Positions 7,443 to 15,874 of a stretch of 64,000 bases of DNA are shown here, piece after piece. The notes beneath the pieces were generated by a model, which saw only the letters and a list, made by a program, of their open reading frames with translations, searched no databases and had not been told where the DNA came from. Every line of letters starts with the position of its first letter. Positions within the stretch are counted from its first letter, which is position 1. A program made the position numbers and the translations under genes. This DNA is from SAR86 cluster bacterium (GTDB lineage Bacteria; Pseudomonadota; Gammaproteobacteria; Magnimaribacterales; D2472): NCBI GenBank assembly GCA_023703655.1, contig CP097973.1, positions 1,110,170 through 1,174,169 of the forward strand, given 5' to 3'.

Positions 7443-10262
7443 TTAGAAATTAACACCAAAACTTAATCCATAGGTAAGAGGATTATTGTGATTGGTAAAT
7501 CTGCTACCACCTTGTAAGTTACTTGCACTGTATATTACTTGACGAGATCTATCATCTTCAAGGTTTTGAGCCCAAGCACCCACGTACCAATTGCCATCAT
7601 TTGGCGTATAAGTCATATTTAAATCCCAGAATGAGTTCTCTTGAACTACCAAGGCTGGATTATTGAAAACGTTGCCTTCTCTTTCACCCATATATGATCT
7701 TTGTATTCTGACATCTACTGAACCATTAGCTCCATAAAAAGTTTGAGTAATGGCTATGTTATATGAAAAGTCAGGTGCTGATGGGAGTTTATTACCCTTA
7801 ACATTTTGAGCTACTTTTCCAGGCTCTCCAGTGAACGGATTAGGTCCACAATCTCTCTTATTAGGACCTGGAAGAGGATTGAAGAATGGGTTGGTACATG
7901 AATATCCAGCAAATTTATATACTGGTCCCGCATCAGTAAGTCCATATCTTAAAAATCCTTGTGTAGATACACCTCCGATTTCTGGAATAGTTTTAACAAA
8001 AGTACCATCAGGAAAAGGGACCCTAAAGTTTCCAGCATTTATATTAAGTGCATCGACCAGCATTGCATCACCTGAAACTTCACTGTCAACAGATAAGAAA
8101 TTAAAGTCTAGTCTTGTATCATCAGTAATCAGGTAAGAGAACTGACCCTCGATACCCTCTATTTCTGCATCAAGGTTAGTATTTTTAGATCCTGCATCTG
8201 TGATAGTTGAAATAATCATATCTGAGTGCTCACCACTAAAATATGTAAGGTTTGCAAGCATCCTTCCATTTAAGAATCTACCTTTTAAGCCAAGCTCCAA
8301 GTACTCAGCATCTTCTGGCAGATAAGGATCAGGTATTGCTTGCTCGTTAGGATTTGAGCCACCAGATTTTGTTGCAGAAGTCCAACTCAAATACACCATT
8401 GAGTCTTCAGTTAAATATTGTTGAAGAGCAATCTTACCATTACTAGCATCGCTATCAGTGCCCTGCTCAATCATTGAATATCTAATGTACTCAGGTGATG
8501 TATAGTAGTTTGCCCTATAAACTGCGGCTCCCGCACTGTTATCACCTAGTGATGAAAATTGATCATCAAAGTTTTCAAATTCATCATATCTAAAGCCAAC
8601 CGTTAGCTTAGTTGAATCAGTAATGTCGTAATAAATTTCACCAAATATTGCTGAAGAATCAGTTACATTGTGAGAATCTTGGAAAAATCCTTGCATTTCT
8701 TTAGGCAGAGTATACTTAGGACCATATGCAAGCGTCGGTAGTAAAGTTGGAATTGCAGCTAAGCCTCCTGCTGCTAAACCTAATGTTAGGTTGGTAAAGA
8801 AAACTGTACCGCCGTATCCACTAAAATCACTAGGTAATCCAGGCACACCTGCTGCACTAAGACCCTGTAAAGAAGGCCCAAACACTAAGGCATTATATGG
8901 ATGTCTAGCCATATCTGTCATCATTTGAAGTGCAGCTGATTGCACTAAATATATATTTGCAGTTGTTTCATGGAACATGTACGCACCAATCACAAAGTTT
9001 AAATCACCATCTAAGTCAGAGGCATACCTAACTTCTGCTTGACGACTTTCATATTCCACATCTGAAAATTCGTACTGTCTATCTGAATCTACATATTGAT
9101 TAAAACCATAAAAAGTTGCATCAAAAGTAATTGGGAAATTTAATTGAGGATTTAAAGCTCCCAATGATCCTGGAAGTGGTCCACCTACACCATACTCATT
9201 CTCTTGATGATGATAGTATTCTCTTGTCGCATATGAAAGTTTTACCGATAATGCACCAGTATCAAACTCATTAATGAATTCAAGAGTTGTGAACTCAGTA
9301 TCCTGAACATGTTTAGGATCAATATTATGGTTAACTTTATCAATGTTATTTGGAATATCCATATTTGCATATGGATCATAGTCACGTGCTGCAGTCAGAT
9401 TAGCAAGAACGTTAAACACTCCAGTAAAGGCACCAGCCTTGTGACTTGGTTGACCCATGGTTCCTAATTGAAAGGGGTCGCAACCTAGAAGAGCATCTTT
9501 GGCACAATAGATTTGGCCTATGTTAAAACGTTTATCATCTCCAGACTGTGCTTCGTATGTAAGTTGTATTCGTGCAGTATCTCCTATCTCTCTGTCTAGC
9601 GAGAATCGGAAAGCTAACTGATCACGATCATCAATGTTATTACCAGTCAGTAAGTTATCCACCCAACCGTCTCTATTCACAGAAGAAACTGCAATTCTTG
9701 CATTAGTAACAGGACTTAGGGGAAGGTTTATCGCTGCATCTAATTTACGTGAATTGTAGTTACCAAGTCTTGCCTTCGCATATCCTTCAAACTCACCAGT
9801 TGGTCTTGAAGTGATGAAGTTAATTACCCCACCTACTGCATTTCTTCCATACAATGTACCTTGTGGACCTTTCAATACTTCAATTCTATCTACGTCAAAG
9901 AAGCCAATGTCACCCACCTGACCAGGAACAACACTATGTCCGTTTGAGGCCATAACATATGAGTTAACAGTCGCTGCACCAACACCAAAACTTCCATAAC
10001 CTCTTATGGCAAAAGTACTTCCATTACCAATTGCCTTTGAAGTTGTAAATCCTGGAACTTGTTGTGACAAACTTATGATATCTTGAACTTGTCTTGCCTC
10101 AATATCAGTAGATGATAAAGCAGTAATTGAAATCGGTAAGTCTTGAGATGACTCCTCTTTTGCGGTAACAGTAACAATTACTTCTTCAATGACTTGTTCT
10201 TGTGAAAAAACAGGTGACGCAAAAACACCCGTCAGTAAAAAACCTAATAAGTAACGTTTCAT
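7443..10262 (-). CDS. TonB-dependent outer-membrane receptor
   Basis: Energy-coupled outer-membrane importer of unknown ligand. The start is taken at the ATG at 10262 (939 residues) because it is preceded by a near-perfect AGGGGGAG ribosome binding site and opens a signal peptide (MKRYLLGFLLTGVFASPVFS). An upstream in-frame start adds an unrelated segment. After the signal come a TonB-box-like EEVIVTVTA, the plug domain (FAIRGYGSFG, VLKGPQGTLYGRNAVGGVINF, about residues 100-160) and a long barrel ending in the C-terminal Phe (YGLSFGVNF). The 'EEVIVTATR-like/SLSQQVPGF' type is abundant in marine gammaproteobacteria. No Fur-like site is visible upstream, unlike the receptor at 57-59 kb. Confidence 0.93.
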   Translation of the reverse strand: MKRYLLGFLLTGVFASPVFSQEQVIEEVIVTVTAKEESSQDLPISITALSSTDIEARQVQDIISLSQQVPGFTTSKAIGNGSTFAIRGYGSFGVGAATVNSYVMASNGHSVVPGQVGDIGFFDVDRIEVLKGPQGTLYGRNAVGGVINFITSRPTGEFEGYAKARLGNYNSRKLDAAINLPLSPVTNARIAVSSVNRDGWVDNLLTGNNIDDRDQLAFRFSLDREIGDTARIQLTYEAQSGDDKRFNIGQIYCAKDALLGCDPFQLGTMGQPSHKAGAFTGVFNVLANLTAARDYDPYANMDIPNNIDKVNHNIDPKHVQDTEFTTLEFINEFDTGALSVKLSYATREYYHHQENEYGVGGPLPGSLGALNPQLNFPITFDATFYGFNQYVDSDRQYEFSDVEYESRQAEVRYASDLDGDLNFVIGAYMFHETTANIYLVQSAALQMMTDMARHPYNALVFGPSLQGLSAAGVPGLPSDFSGYGGTVFFTNLTLGLAAGGLAAIPTLLPTLAYGPKYTLPKEMQGFFQDSHNVTDSSAIFGEIYYDITDSTKLTVGFRYDEFENFDDQFSSLGDNSAGAAVYRANYYTSPEYIRYSMIEQGTDSDASNGKIALQQYLTEDSMVYLSWTSATKSGGSNPNEQAIPDPYLPEDAEYLELGLKGRFLNGRMLANLTYFSGEHSDMIISTITDAGSKNTNLDAEIEGIEGQFSYLITDDTRLDFNFLSVDSEVSGDAMLVDALNINAGNFRVPFPDGTFVKTIPEIGGVSTQGFLRYGLTDAGPVYKFAGYSCTNPFFNPLPGPNKRDCGPNPFTGEPGKVAQNVKGNKLPSAPDFSYNIAITQTFYGANGSVDVRIQRSYMGEREGNVFNNPALVVQENSFWDLNMTYTPNDGNWYVGAWAQNLEDDRSRQVIYSASNLQGGSRFTNHNNPLTYGLSFGVNF

Positions 10263-10299
10263 AACTCCCCCTATAAATAAGATTGTGAAACTTAGTGCT

Positions 10300-10329
10300 A
10301 TGATATACCCTAACAAAACTCTTCAGCAA
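10300..10329 (-). promoter_or_regulatory. Possible sigma-70 promoter of the TonB receptor
   Basis: On the minus strand a TTGCTG (10324-10329) and a TATCAT (10300-10305) are separated by 18 bases, about 38 bases ahead of the receptor start. This is a consensus match read by eye in AT-rich DNA, so it is only weak support. Confidence 0.3.
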
Positions 10330-10359
10330 GTTTTTTGAGTAAATAAATTTTGTAAAAAA

Positions 10360-11043
10360 TTGCAAAATATCGCTAAAAATGCACAAAAATTGAAAAAATC
10401 AGAAAGAGTAAAGATTATCTTAGATGTTTTAAACAAACAATATCCTAAGACTCCTGTGCCGCTTGATCATAAGGACGAATTTACTTTGCTTATTGCAGTT
10501 TTACTGTCGGCTCAATGTACTGACATTAGAGTGAATGAGGTCACACCCATTCTATTTAAAAAAGCATCAAACCCAAAAAAAATGGCTTTATTGTCTCAAA
10601 AAGAAATATATTCAATTATCAAACCATGCGGTTTGGGGCCTCAGAAGTCAAAAGCCATTAAAAATTTATCAAAAATTATCCTCTCAAAACATAATGGCAA
10701 GGTACCTAGTTCTTTTGAAGCGCTCGAAAAACTACCAGGGGTTGGACATAAAACTGCTTCAGTGGTAATGAGTCAAGGATTTGGATATCCAGCATTCCCT
10801 GTTGATACGCATATTCATAGACTTGCTCAAAGATGGGGTTTAACCAATGGAAAAAGTGTTGCTAAAACTGAGAAAGATCTCAAAAGAGCATTCGAAATAA
10901 AAGATTGGAATAAATTACATTTGCAGATTATTTTTTGGGGACGTGAATTCTGCCAAGCGAGGTCTTGTTATGCGCTAGAATGTGAGATTTGTAAAAAAAT
11001 AAACCCAAAAAGAAAGCGTCGATTTGTCCACAAACGACCTTAG
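10360..11043 (+). CDS. nth: Endonuclease III
   Basis: Bifunctional DNA glycosylase/AP lyase for oxidised pyrimidines in base-excision repair. The helix-hairpin-helix [13 protein letters not shown] (about residues 128-140) contains the catalytic Lys and PVDTHIHR the catalytic Asp. The C-terminal Cys set is unusual: C-x4-C-x4-C-x2-C in place of the common C-x6-C-x2-C-x5-C, with no Cys after it, so the [4Fe-4S] site is a variant. The only in-frame starts near the family N-terminus are TTG codons (10360 or ten codons in); the nearby ATG is out of frame. Its end overlaps the unused upstream extension of glyA. Confidence 0.92.
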   Translation: MQNIAKNAQKLKKSERVKIILDVLNKQYPKTPVPLDHKDEFTLLIAVLLSAQCTDIRVNEVTPILFKKASNPKKMALLSQKEIYSIIKPCGLGPQKSKAIKNLSKIILSKHNGKVPSSFEALEKLPGVGHKTASVVMSQGFGYPAFPVDTHIHRLAQRWGLTNGKSVAKTEKDLKRAFEIKDWNKLHLQIIFWGREFCQARSCYALECEICKKINPKRKRRFVHKRP

Positions 11044-11089
11044 ATCAATTAAAATATATACTGATTCAATAACTTTTACTGGAGCATTT

Positions 11090-12361
11090 ATGTCTTCTCG
11101 TGCAGACAAAATCTTTTCGAATAATTTAAACATTTCCGACTACGATTCAGATCTGTGGTGTGCAATAGAAAAAGAGGCCGATAGACAAGAAGATCACATA
11201 GAATTAATTGCCTCAGAGAACTATGCAAGCAAGAGAGTACTAGAGGCTCAAGGCTCTCTTTTAACAAATAAATACGCTGAAGGTTATCCAGATAAAAGAT
11301 ATTATGGTGGTTGCGAACATGTCGATGTTGCTGAGGATTTAGCCATTGAGAGAGCTATGGAGCTATTTAATACTGAATATGCGAATGTTCAACCACATTC
11401 TGGCTCCTCTGCAAATGCCGCTGCTTTTTTGGCTCTACTAGAACCAAATGATTCAATATTGGGTATGTCACTCGATCATGGTGGGCATCTTACTCATGGT
11501 TCAAAGGTAAACTTCTCTGGTAGAAACTATCAATCATTTCAGTATGGATTGCATCCTCAGACAAATGATATTGATTACGATCGAGTGCGTGATCTTGCGA
11601 AGAAACATAATCCAAAGCTAATAATTGCTGGGTTCTCAGCTTATTCTGGCATAGCTGATTGGAAAACTTTTGGTGAGATTGCAAAAGAAGTAGGTGCATA
11701 TTTCCTTGTAGATATGGCACATGTTTCTGGATTAGTTGCGGCTGATGGCTATCCCTCTCCAATTCCTTATGCTGATGTAATCACATCTACAACGCACAAA
11801 ACATTGCGCGGCCCACGTTCGGGTATTATTTTGTCAAATAATAAAGAGCTTCATAAAAAACTTAATTCAGCAGTCTTTCCAGGTTCACAAGGTGGTCCGC
11901 TAATGCATGTTATTGCAGCGAAAGCAATATGTTTCAAAGAAGCACTTGAACCAGAATTTAAAGACTATATCGCTCAGGTCAAGATAAATGCTAAAGTGAT
12001 GGCATCCACTTTAATGGATAGAGGTATTGATGTTGTTATGCGAGGAACTGAAAATCATATTGTGCTAGTAGATTTACAAAGTCACAAAATCACCGGAAAA
12101 GATGCTGAGAAAGTTTTAGGTGAAGCTAACATCACTGTTAATAAGAATACTGTGCCTAATGATCCTGAATCGCCATTCGTAACATCTGGAATTAGATTAG
12201 GCACTGCAGCAGTTACTACTAGAGGATTCAAGGAGAATGAAATCATGACACTCACAAATTGGATGAGCGACATAATCCTTGATTTATCTAATAAAAATAA
12301 AGTAGAAGAAATAAAAAAAGAAGTTAGTGATTTGTGTAAACAATTCCCTGTTTACAAATAA
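11090..12361 (+). CDS. glyA: Serine hydroxymethyltransferase
   Basis: PLP enzyme interconverting serine and glycine with tetrahydrofolate, the main one-carbon source. I take the ATG at 11090, preceded by a GGAG at a good distance. An earlier in-frame start at 11024 would overlap nth and adds non-family residues. From 11090 the protein has 423 residues, close to the family length. Key motifs: [33 protein letters not shown], and the PLP-binding [14 protein letters not shown]. The TAATG junction with nrdR couples the two genes, and glyA-nrdR-rib-nusB order is common in proteobacteria. Confidence 0.96.
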   Translation: MSSRADKIFSNNLNISDYDSDLWCAIEKEADRQEDHIELIASENYASKRVLEAQGSLLTNKYAEGYPDKRYYGGCEHVDVAEDLAIERAMELFNTEYANVQPHSGSSANAAAFLALLEPNDSILGMSLDHGGHLTHGSKVNFSGRNYQSFQYGLHPQTNDIDYDRVRDLAKKHNPKLIIAGFSAYSGIADWKTFGEIAKEVGAYFLVDMAHVSGLVAADGYPSPIPYADVITSTTHKTLRGPRSGIILSNNKELHKKLNSAVFPGSQGGPLMHVIAAKAICFKEALEPEFKDYIAQVKINAKVMASTLMDRGIDVVMRGTENHIVLVDLQSHKITGKDAEKVLGEANITVNKNTVPNDPESPFVTSGIRLGTAAVTTRGFKENEIMTLTNWMSDIILDLSNKNKVEEIKKEVSDLCKQFPVYK

Positions 12362-12837
12362 TGCATTGTCCCTTTTGTCAGGCACAAGACACTAAGGTAA
12401 TAGATTCTAGACTTGTTGGAGACGGGCTTCAAATTCGTCGAAGAAGAAAATGTGAGCTCTGTAAGGCACGATTTAACACATTTGAGTCGGCAGATTTGGC
12501 CCTACCAAGAATTGTTAAAAGCGATGGTGAAAGACAACCTTTTAATGGAACAAAATTAAAAGCTGGTATGTTGAGAGCGCTTGAAAAAAGACCGCTGTCA
12601 TCCGAAAAAATTGATGCTTTGTTTGGAAATATTCTTACAGAGGTTAGACAGCTTGGTGAAAGAGAAATCCCTTCAAGAAAATTAGGCGAAATTGTTATGA
12701 AATCACTTAAATCTGTTGATCAGGTTGCATATGTCAGATTTGCTTCAGTGTATAGAGATTTTCAAGATATAGAAGAATTTGCTCAAGAGATATCAAGCCT
12801 CTCTAAAGAGGAAAAAAAATCAAAAAAGAAAAAATGA
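12361..12837 (+). CDS. nrdR: Transcriptional repressor NrdR
   Basis: Zinc-ribbon/ATP-cone repressor of ribonucleotide reductase genes. The 158-residue protein starts with the zinc ribbon MHCPFCQ...[12 protein letters not shown] (four Cys, residues 3-34), followed by the ATP-cone (about 46-136: [25 protein letters not shown] begins it). The C-terminus is a run of lysines. The ATG shares its A with the glyA stop and its stop overlaps ribD. It is the usual first gene of the riboflavin-nusB cluster in gammaproteobacteria. Its target NrdR boxes would lie upstream of nrd genes, which are outside the window. Confidence 0.96.
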   Translation: MHCPFCQAQDTKVIDSRLVGDGLQIRRRRKCELCKARFNTFESADLALPRIVKSDGERQPFNGTKLKAGMLRALEKRPLSSEKIDALFGNILTEVRQLGEREIPSRKLGEIVMKSLKSVDQVAYVRFASVYRDFQDIEEFAQEISSLSKEEKKSKKKK

Positions 12838-13940
12838 CTGATTTTGAAGTCATGCAAAGAGTATTTGATCTTGCAGCCAAAGGGGGGCACAACGTTGCAC
12901 CAAATCCATTGGTTGGCTGTGTTATTACAAAAAATGGAAAAATTATTGGTGAAGGTTGGCATAAAAAATATGGAGGTCATCATGCAGAAGTCAATGCAAT
13001 TCGAGATTGCCAAAAAAAATTTGGTAATAATGCCGCAAAAAAACTTTTGCATAAATCAACATTTTTTGTGAATCTTGAGCCATGCTCAATTGAAAAAAAC
13101 ACCCCTCCATGTACGGAAAAGTTAATTGAATTCAAGGCAAAAAAACTAGTTTGTTCTATTAAAGATCCAAATCCCTTGATCAATGGTAGGGGAATTAAAA
13201 AACTTAAGCAGGCAGGAATTGATGTTCAGCTTGGTTTAATGAAAGATGAAGCAAGAAAACTTAATAAAATTTTTATTGCAAATCACCTTTACTCAAGGCC
13301 TTTCATTACAATAAAAGTTGCACAAACCCTTGATTCAAAAATTGGTCTAAGAGGGGCCGGTCAAGTGAGAATTACTAATAACAAATCTATCAAAGATGTG
13401 CATAAGTTAAGAAAGGAGCATGATTCAATTATGATAGGCTCAGGCACTCTTAATGAAGATAATCCCATGTTGTCAACAAGATTTAGTCTTAGCAAAAAAA
13501 TTTCTCAACCAATGAAAGTTATTATTGGCAACAATGTTAATGTAAAAAGTAAAATGGGACTCTTCAAGGATTTTTCCAAAGTAATTTTTGCGTCAACAAA
13601 AGAAATTGTCATACCAAAAGATTTAACGAAGAACGTGATAAATTTCAAAAATGCTAAGCAGAATATCGTTGAAAATCTCTTCTCATATTTATTAGATTTA
13701 AATTGTCGCTCAATATTAGTTGAGGGCGGTAATAAGCTTTTTAATAGCTTTTTAAGCAAAGGCTACTATGATGAATTAATCATATATACAGCACCAAAGA
13801 TTATTGGTCCTGAGGGAATTCAGGGTATTGATGTTGATGTTGATTCATTCAAAAGTAAAATGCTTACACTTGATGCAATTGAAAATTTTGAAAATGACCT
13901 CAAAGTAACCTATAGAAATAAAAAGCCTAATGGAATTTAA
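12834..13940 (+). CDS. ribD: Bifunctional pyrimidine deaminase/reductase RibD
   Basis: Carries out the second and third steps of riboflavin synthesis. The N-terminal cytidine-deaminase domain (about residues 1-145) has the zinc motif HAEVNAI and [12 protein letters not shown], keeping His and both Cys. The residues between the Cys (SIEKNT) differ from the usual SHxGRT. The C-terminal NADPH reductase domain (about 146-368) has [28 protein letters not shown] and [14 protein letters not shown]. It starts inside the nrdR end (4 bases) and overlaps the next gene by 11 bases. Confidence 0.95.
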   Translation: MTDFEVMQRVFDLAAKGGHNVAPNPLVGCVITKNGKIIGEGWHKKYGGHHAEVNAIRDCQKKFGNNAAKKLLHKSTFFVNLEPCSIEKNTPPCTEKLIEFKAKKLVCSIKDPNPLINGRGIKKLKQAGIDVQLGLMKDEARKLNKIFIANHLYSRPFITIKVAQTLDSKIGLRGAGQVRITNNKSIKDVHKLRKEHDSIMIGSGTLNEDNPMLSTRFSLSKKISQPMKVIIGNNVNVKSKMGLFKDFSKVIFASTKEIVIPKDLTKNVINFKNAKQNIVENLFSYLLDLNCRSILVEGGNKLFNSFLSKGYYDELIIYTAPKIIGPEGIQGIDVDVDSFKSKMLTLDAIENFENDLKVTYRNKKPNGI

Positions 13941-15006
13941 CACAACACAAGAAATTATTGATGACATTGCTGATGGTAAATTAGTTATCCTTGTTGACGA
14001 CGAAGATAGGGAAAATGAGGGCGATTTAGTATGTGCTGCTGAATTAGTAACTCCAGAAATAATTAACTTTATGGCAACTAAAGGAAGAGGATTAATTTGT
14101 CTTCCATTGTCTTCTGAAAAATGTGATCAACTAAATCTTCCAATGATGACAAATCATAATAGAGCAAAACATACTACCGCATTTACAGTTTCAATTGAGG
14201 CTGCAAAGGGTATTTCCACTGGAATTTCTGCTGCCGATCGTGCGCATACCATTAAAACTGCAGCATCAAAGAAGGCAAAACCATCTGATATCGTCCAGCC
14301 AGGCCATATATTTCCATTAAGAGCAAATGAAGGTGGAGTTCTTAGTAGAGCTGGTCATACTGAAGCAACATGCGACCTTGCAAGACTTGCAAAAAAAGAA
14401 CCAGCAGGTGTTATCTGTGAAATAATGAATGAAGATGGGTCTATGGCAAGGAGAGATGATCTTTTTAAGTTTGCAAAGGAATTCTCTCTTAAAATCGGTA
14501 CCATTGCTGATCTGATTCATTACAGGGCACTAAAAGAAAAAAGTGTATATAAAGAACATAGTGAGAATGTTCAAATTGACGAAATGGATTTCAAAATGTC
14601 AGTTTGGAAAGATAGCATTTTTAATAACTTACATCTTACCTTTCAAGTTGGGAAAATCACCTCTAAACAAATTCCCTTGGTGAGAGTTCACGTACCTAAT
14701 ATGTTACATGACATGATTGGGACGGATGGATATGGGGATCGGATAGACTTGAGGTCTGCATTAAGAAAAATACACGATTCAAAGTGTGGGGTGCTTTTAT
14801 TAATAGGTGGTGGGCATATTGAGAAATCCCTGATTAATGATATTAATTCTGATGAGCCCAGTCTGGAACCAGAAACAAAAACAGTAGGAATTGGTGCACA
14901 AATACTTCGTGAGATTGGTCTCAAGAAGATCAAACTACTTGCAAAACCATTGAAATATCCATCATTATCAGGCTTTGACCTTCAAGTAGTTGGTTTTGAA
15001 AAATGA
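13930..15006 (+). CDS. ribB: 3,4-dihydroxy-2-butanone-4-phosphate synthase with degenerate GTP cyclohydrolase II domain
   Basis: Makes the four-carbon unit of riboflavin from ribulose 5-phosphate. The N-terminal RibB domain (about residues 1-200) is intact: VDDEDRENEGDL, and RAGHTEATCDLARL with the catalytic His. The C-terminal domain (about 205-358) has the fold pattern of GTP cyclohydrolase II but lacks the three zinc Cys and the RQEGRG motif, so it should be inactive in that step. The separate RibA at 3902-4486 covers it. This RibBA-like form is common in gammaproteobacteria. Overlaps of 11 bases with ribD and 4 with ribH mark one operon. Confidence 0.93.
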   Translation: MEFNTTQEIIDDIADGKLVILVDDEDRENEGDLVCAAELVTPEIINFMATKGRGLICLPLSSEKCDQLNLPMMTNHNRAKHTTAFTVSIEAAKGISTGISAADRAHTIKTAASKKAKPSDIVQPGHIFPLRANEGGVLSRAGHTEATCDLARLAKKEPAGVICEIMNEDGSMARRDDLFKFAKEFSLKIGTIADLIHYRALKEKSVYKEHSENVQIDEMDFKMSVWKDSIFNNLHLTFQVGKITSKQIPLVRVHVPNMLHDMIGTDGYGDRIDLRSALRKIHDSKCGVLLLIGGGHIEKSLINDINSDEPSLEPETKTVGIGAQILREIGLKKIKLLAKPLKYPSLSGFDLQVVGFEK

Positions 15007-15464
15007 GTAACTCAAGTTTTAAATATGCAAAGTCGCTAGAAAAGACAGATTTTAAAATAGGCATAGCTAAATCTAAGTGGAATGATAGATATGTGGATAT
15101 GCTTGTTGACTCATCTGTCTTACATCTTAAACAGAATAATATTAAAAACATAAAAATTATTGAAGTGCCAGGTACATGGGAGCTCGTACATGCGACTAAT
15201 GCATTATTGGAAAAATATGAATGTGATGGAGTGATTGCAATCGGTGTGATAATTAGAGGAGAAACATCGCACTATGATTTAATAAGTCAAAATGTAGTTA
15301 GTGGGCTTATGAATTTAACCCTTAAAACTTCTAAACCCGTAACACTTGGAATACTTGCAACAGAGAACGAGGCACAAGCTGAAGAACGCTCAAATCCAAA
15401 TAAATTAAATAAGGGTAAAGAGTTTGCTCAAACGATACTTGAAGTACTAAATTTGTACATCTAG
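15003..15464 (+). CDS. ribH: 6,7-dimethyl-8-ribityllumazine synthase
   Basis: Condenses the RibD and RibB products to lumazine, the penultimate riboflavin step, in a large cytoplasmic shell. The 153-residue protein has VPGTWELVHATNALL and IAIGVIIRGETSHYDLI with the catalytic His, the usual signatures. Its start overlaps ribB by four bases and nusB follows after two bases. Riboflavin synthase (ribE), which normally sits between ribD and ribB, is not in this cluster or elsewhere in the window. Confidence 0.95.
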   Translation: MSNSSFKYAKSLEKTDFKIGIAKSKWNDRYVDMLVDSSVLHLKQNNIKNIKIIEVPGTWELVHATNALLEKYECDGVIAIGVIIRGETSHYDLISQNVVSGLMNLTLKTSKPVTLGILATENEAQAEERSNPNKLNKGKEFAQTILEVLNLYI

Positions 15465-15466
15465 GA

Positions 15467-15874
15467 ATGTCAAAAAATCTATCAAAACATAAAATAGTTG
15501 TAAAAACTCGCGAATGTATTGTTCAGGCAATTTACCAAATATTTATGGAGGATACGATTGTATCTGACCTTATCGATCAATTCAGAGATGAAGTTAATGA
15601 AAAAAAAATTGATTATGGGTTTATGAAAAAGCGACTAGATAATTTTGAAGAAAATAAAGTAGATTTTAATGTGCTTATTGAAAATGAAAATTCAAATGAA
15701 CAACTACAGATCATTGATAAATCAATACTCGCATATGCATTAGTTGAAAAAAATATCAATGAAACTCCTAAAGAAGTTGTTATAGATGAATGTATTAGAT
15801 TGGCTAAAAAGTTTTCAAATGAAAAAGCATATAAATATGTGAATGCTAAAGCAGATATTCTTTACGAGCTATAA
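15467..15874 (+). CDS. nusB: Transcription antitermination factor NusB
   Basis: RNA-binding helical protein that with NusE binds boxA in rRNA leaders and promotes antitermination. At 135 residues it is of normal length, with the N-terminal RECIVQAIYQIF helix and the C-terminal VVIDECIRLAKKFSNEKAYKYVNAKAD typical of NusB. It ends the rib cluster; thiL and pgpA, which usually follow nusB, are about 10 kb away on the other strand. Its last 13 bases overlap the convergent DUF3604 gene. Confidence 0.92.
   Translation: MSKNLSKHKIVVKTRECIVQAIYQIFMEDTIVSDLIDQFRDEVNEKKIDYGFMKKRLDNFEENKVDFNVLIENENSNEQLQIIDKSILAYALVEKNINETPKEVVIDECIRLAKKFSNEKAYKYVNAKADILYEL

Noticed and set aside
12783..13183. Minus-strand open frames over nrdR/ribD
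   Set aside because: They are antisense to well-supported genes and show no recognisable protein features.
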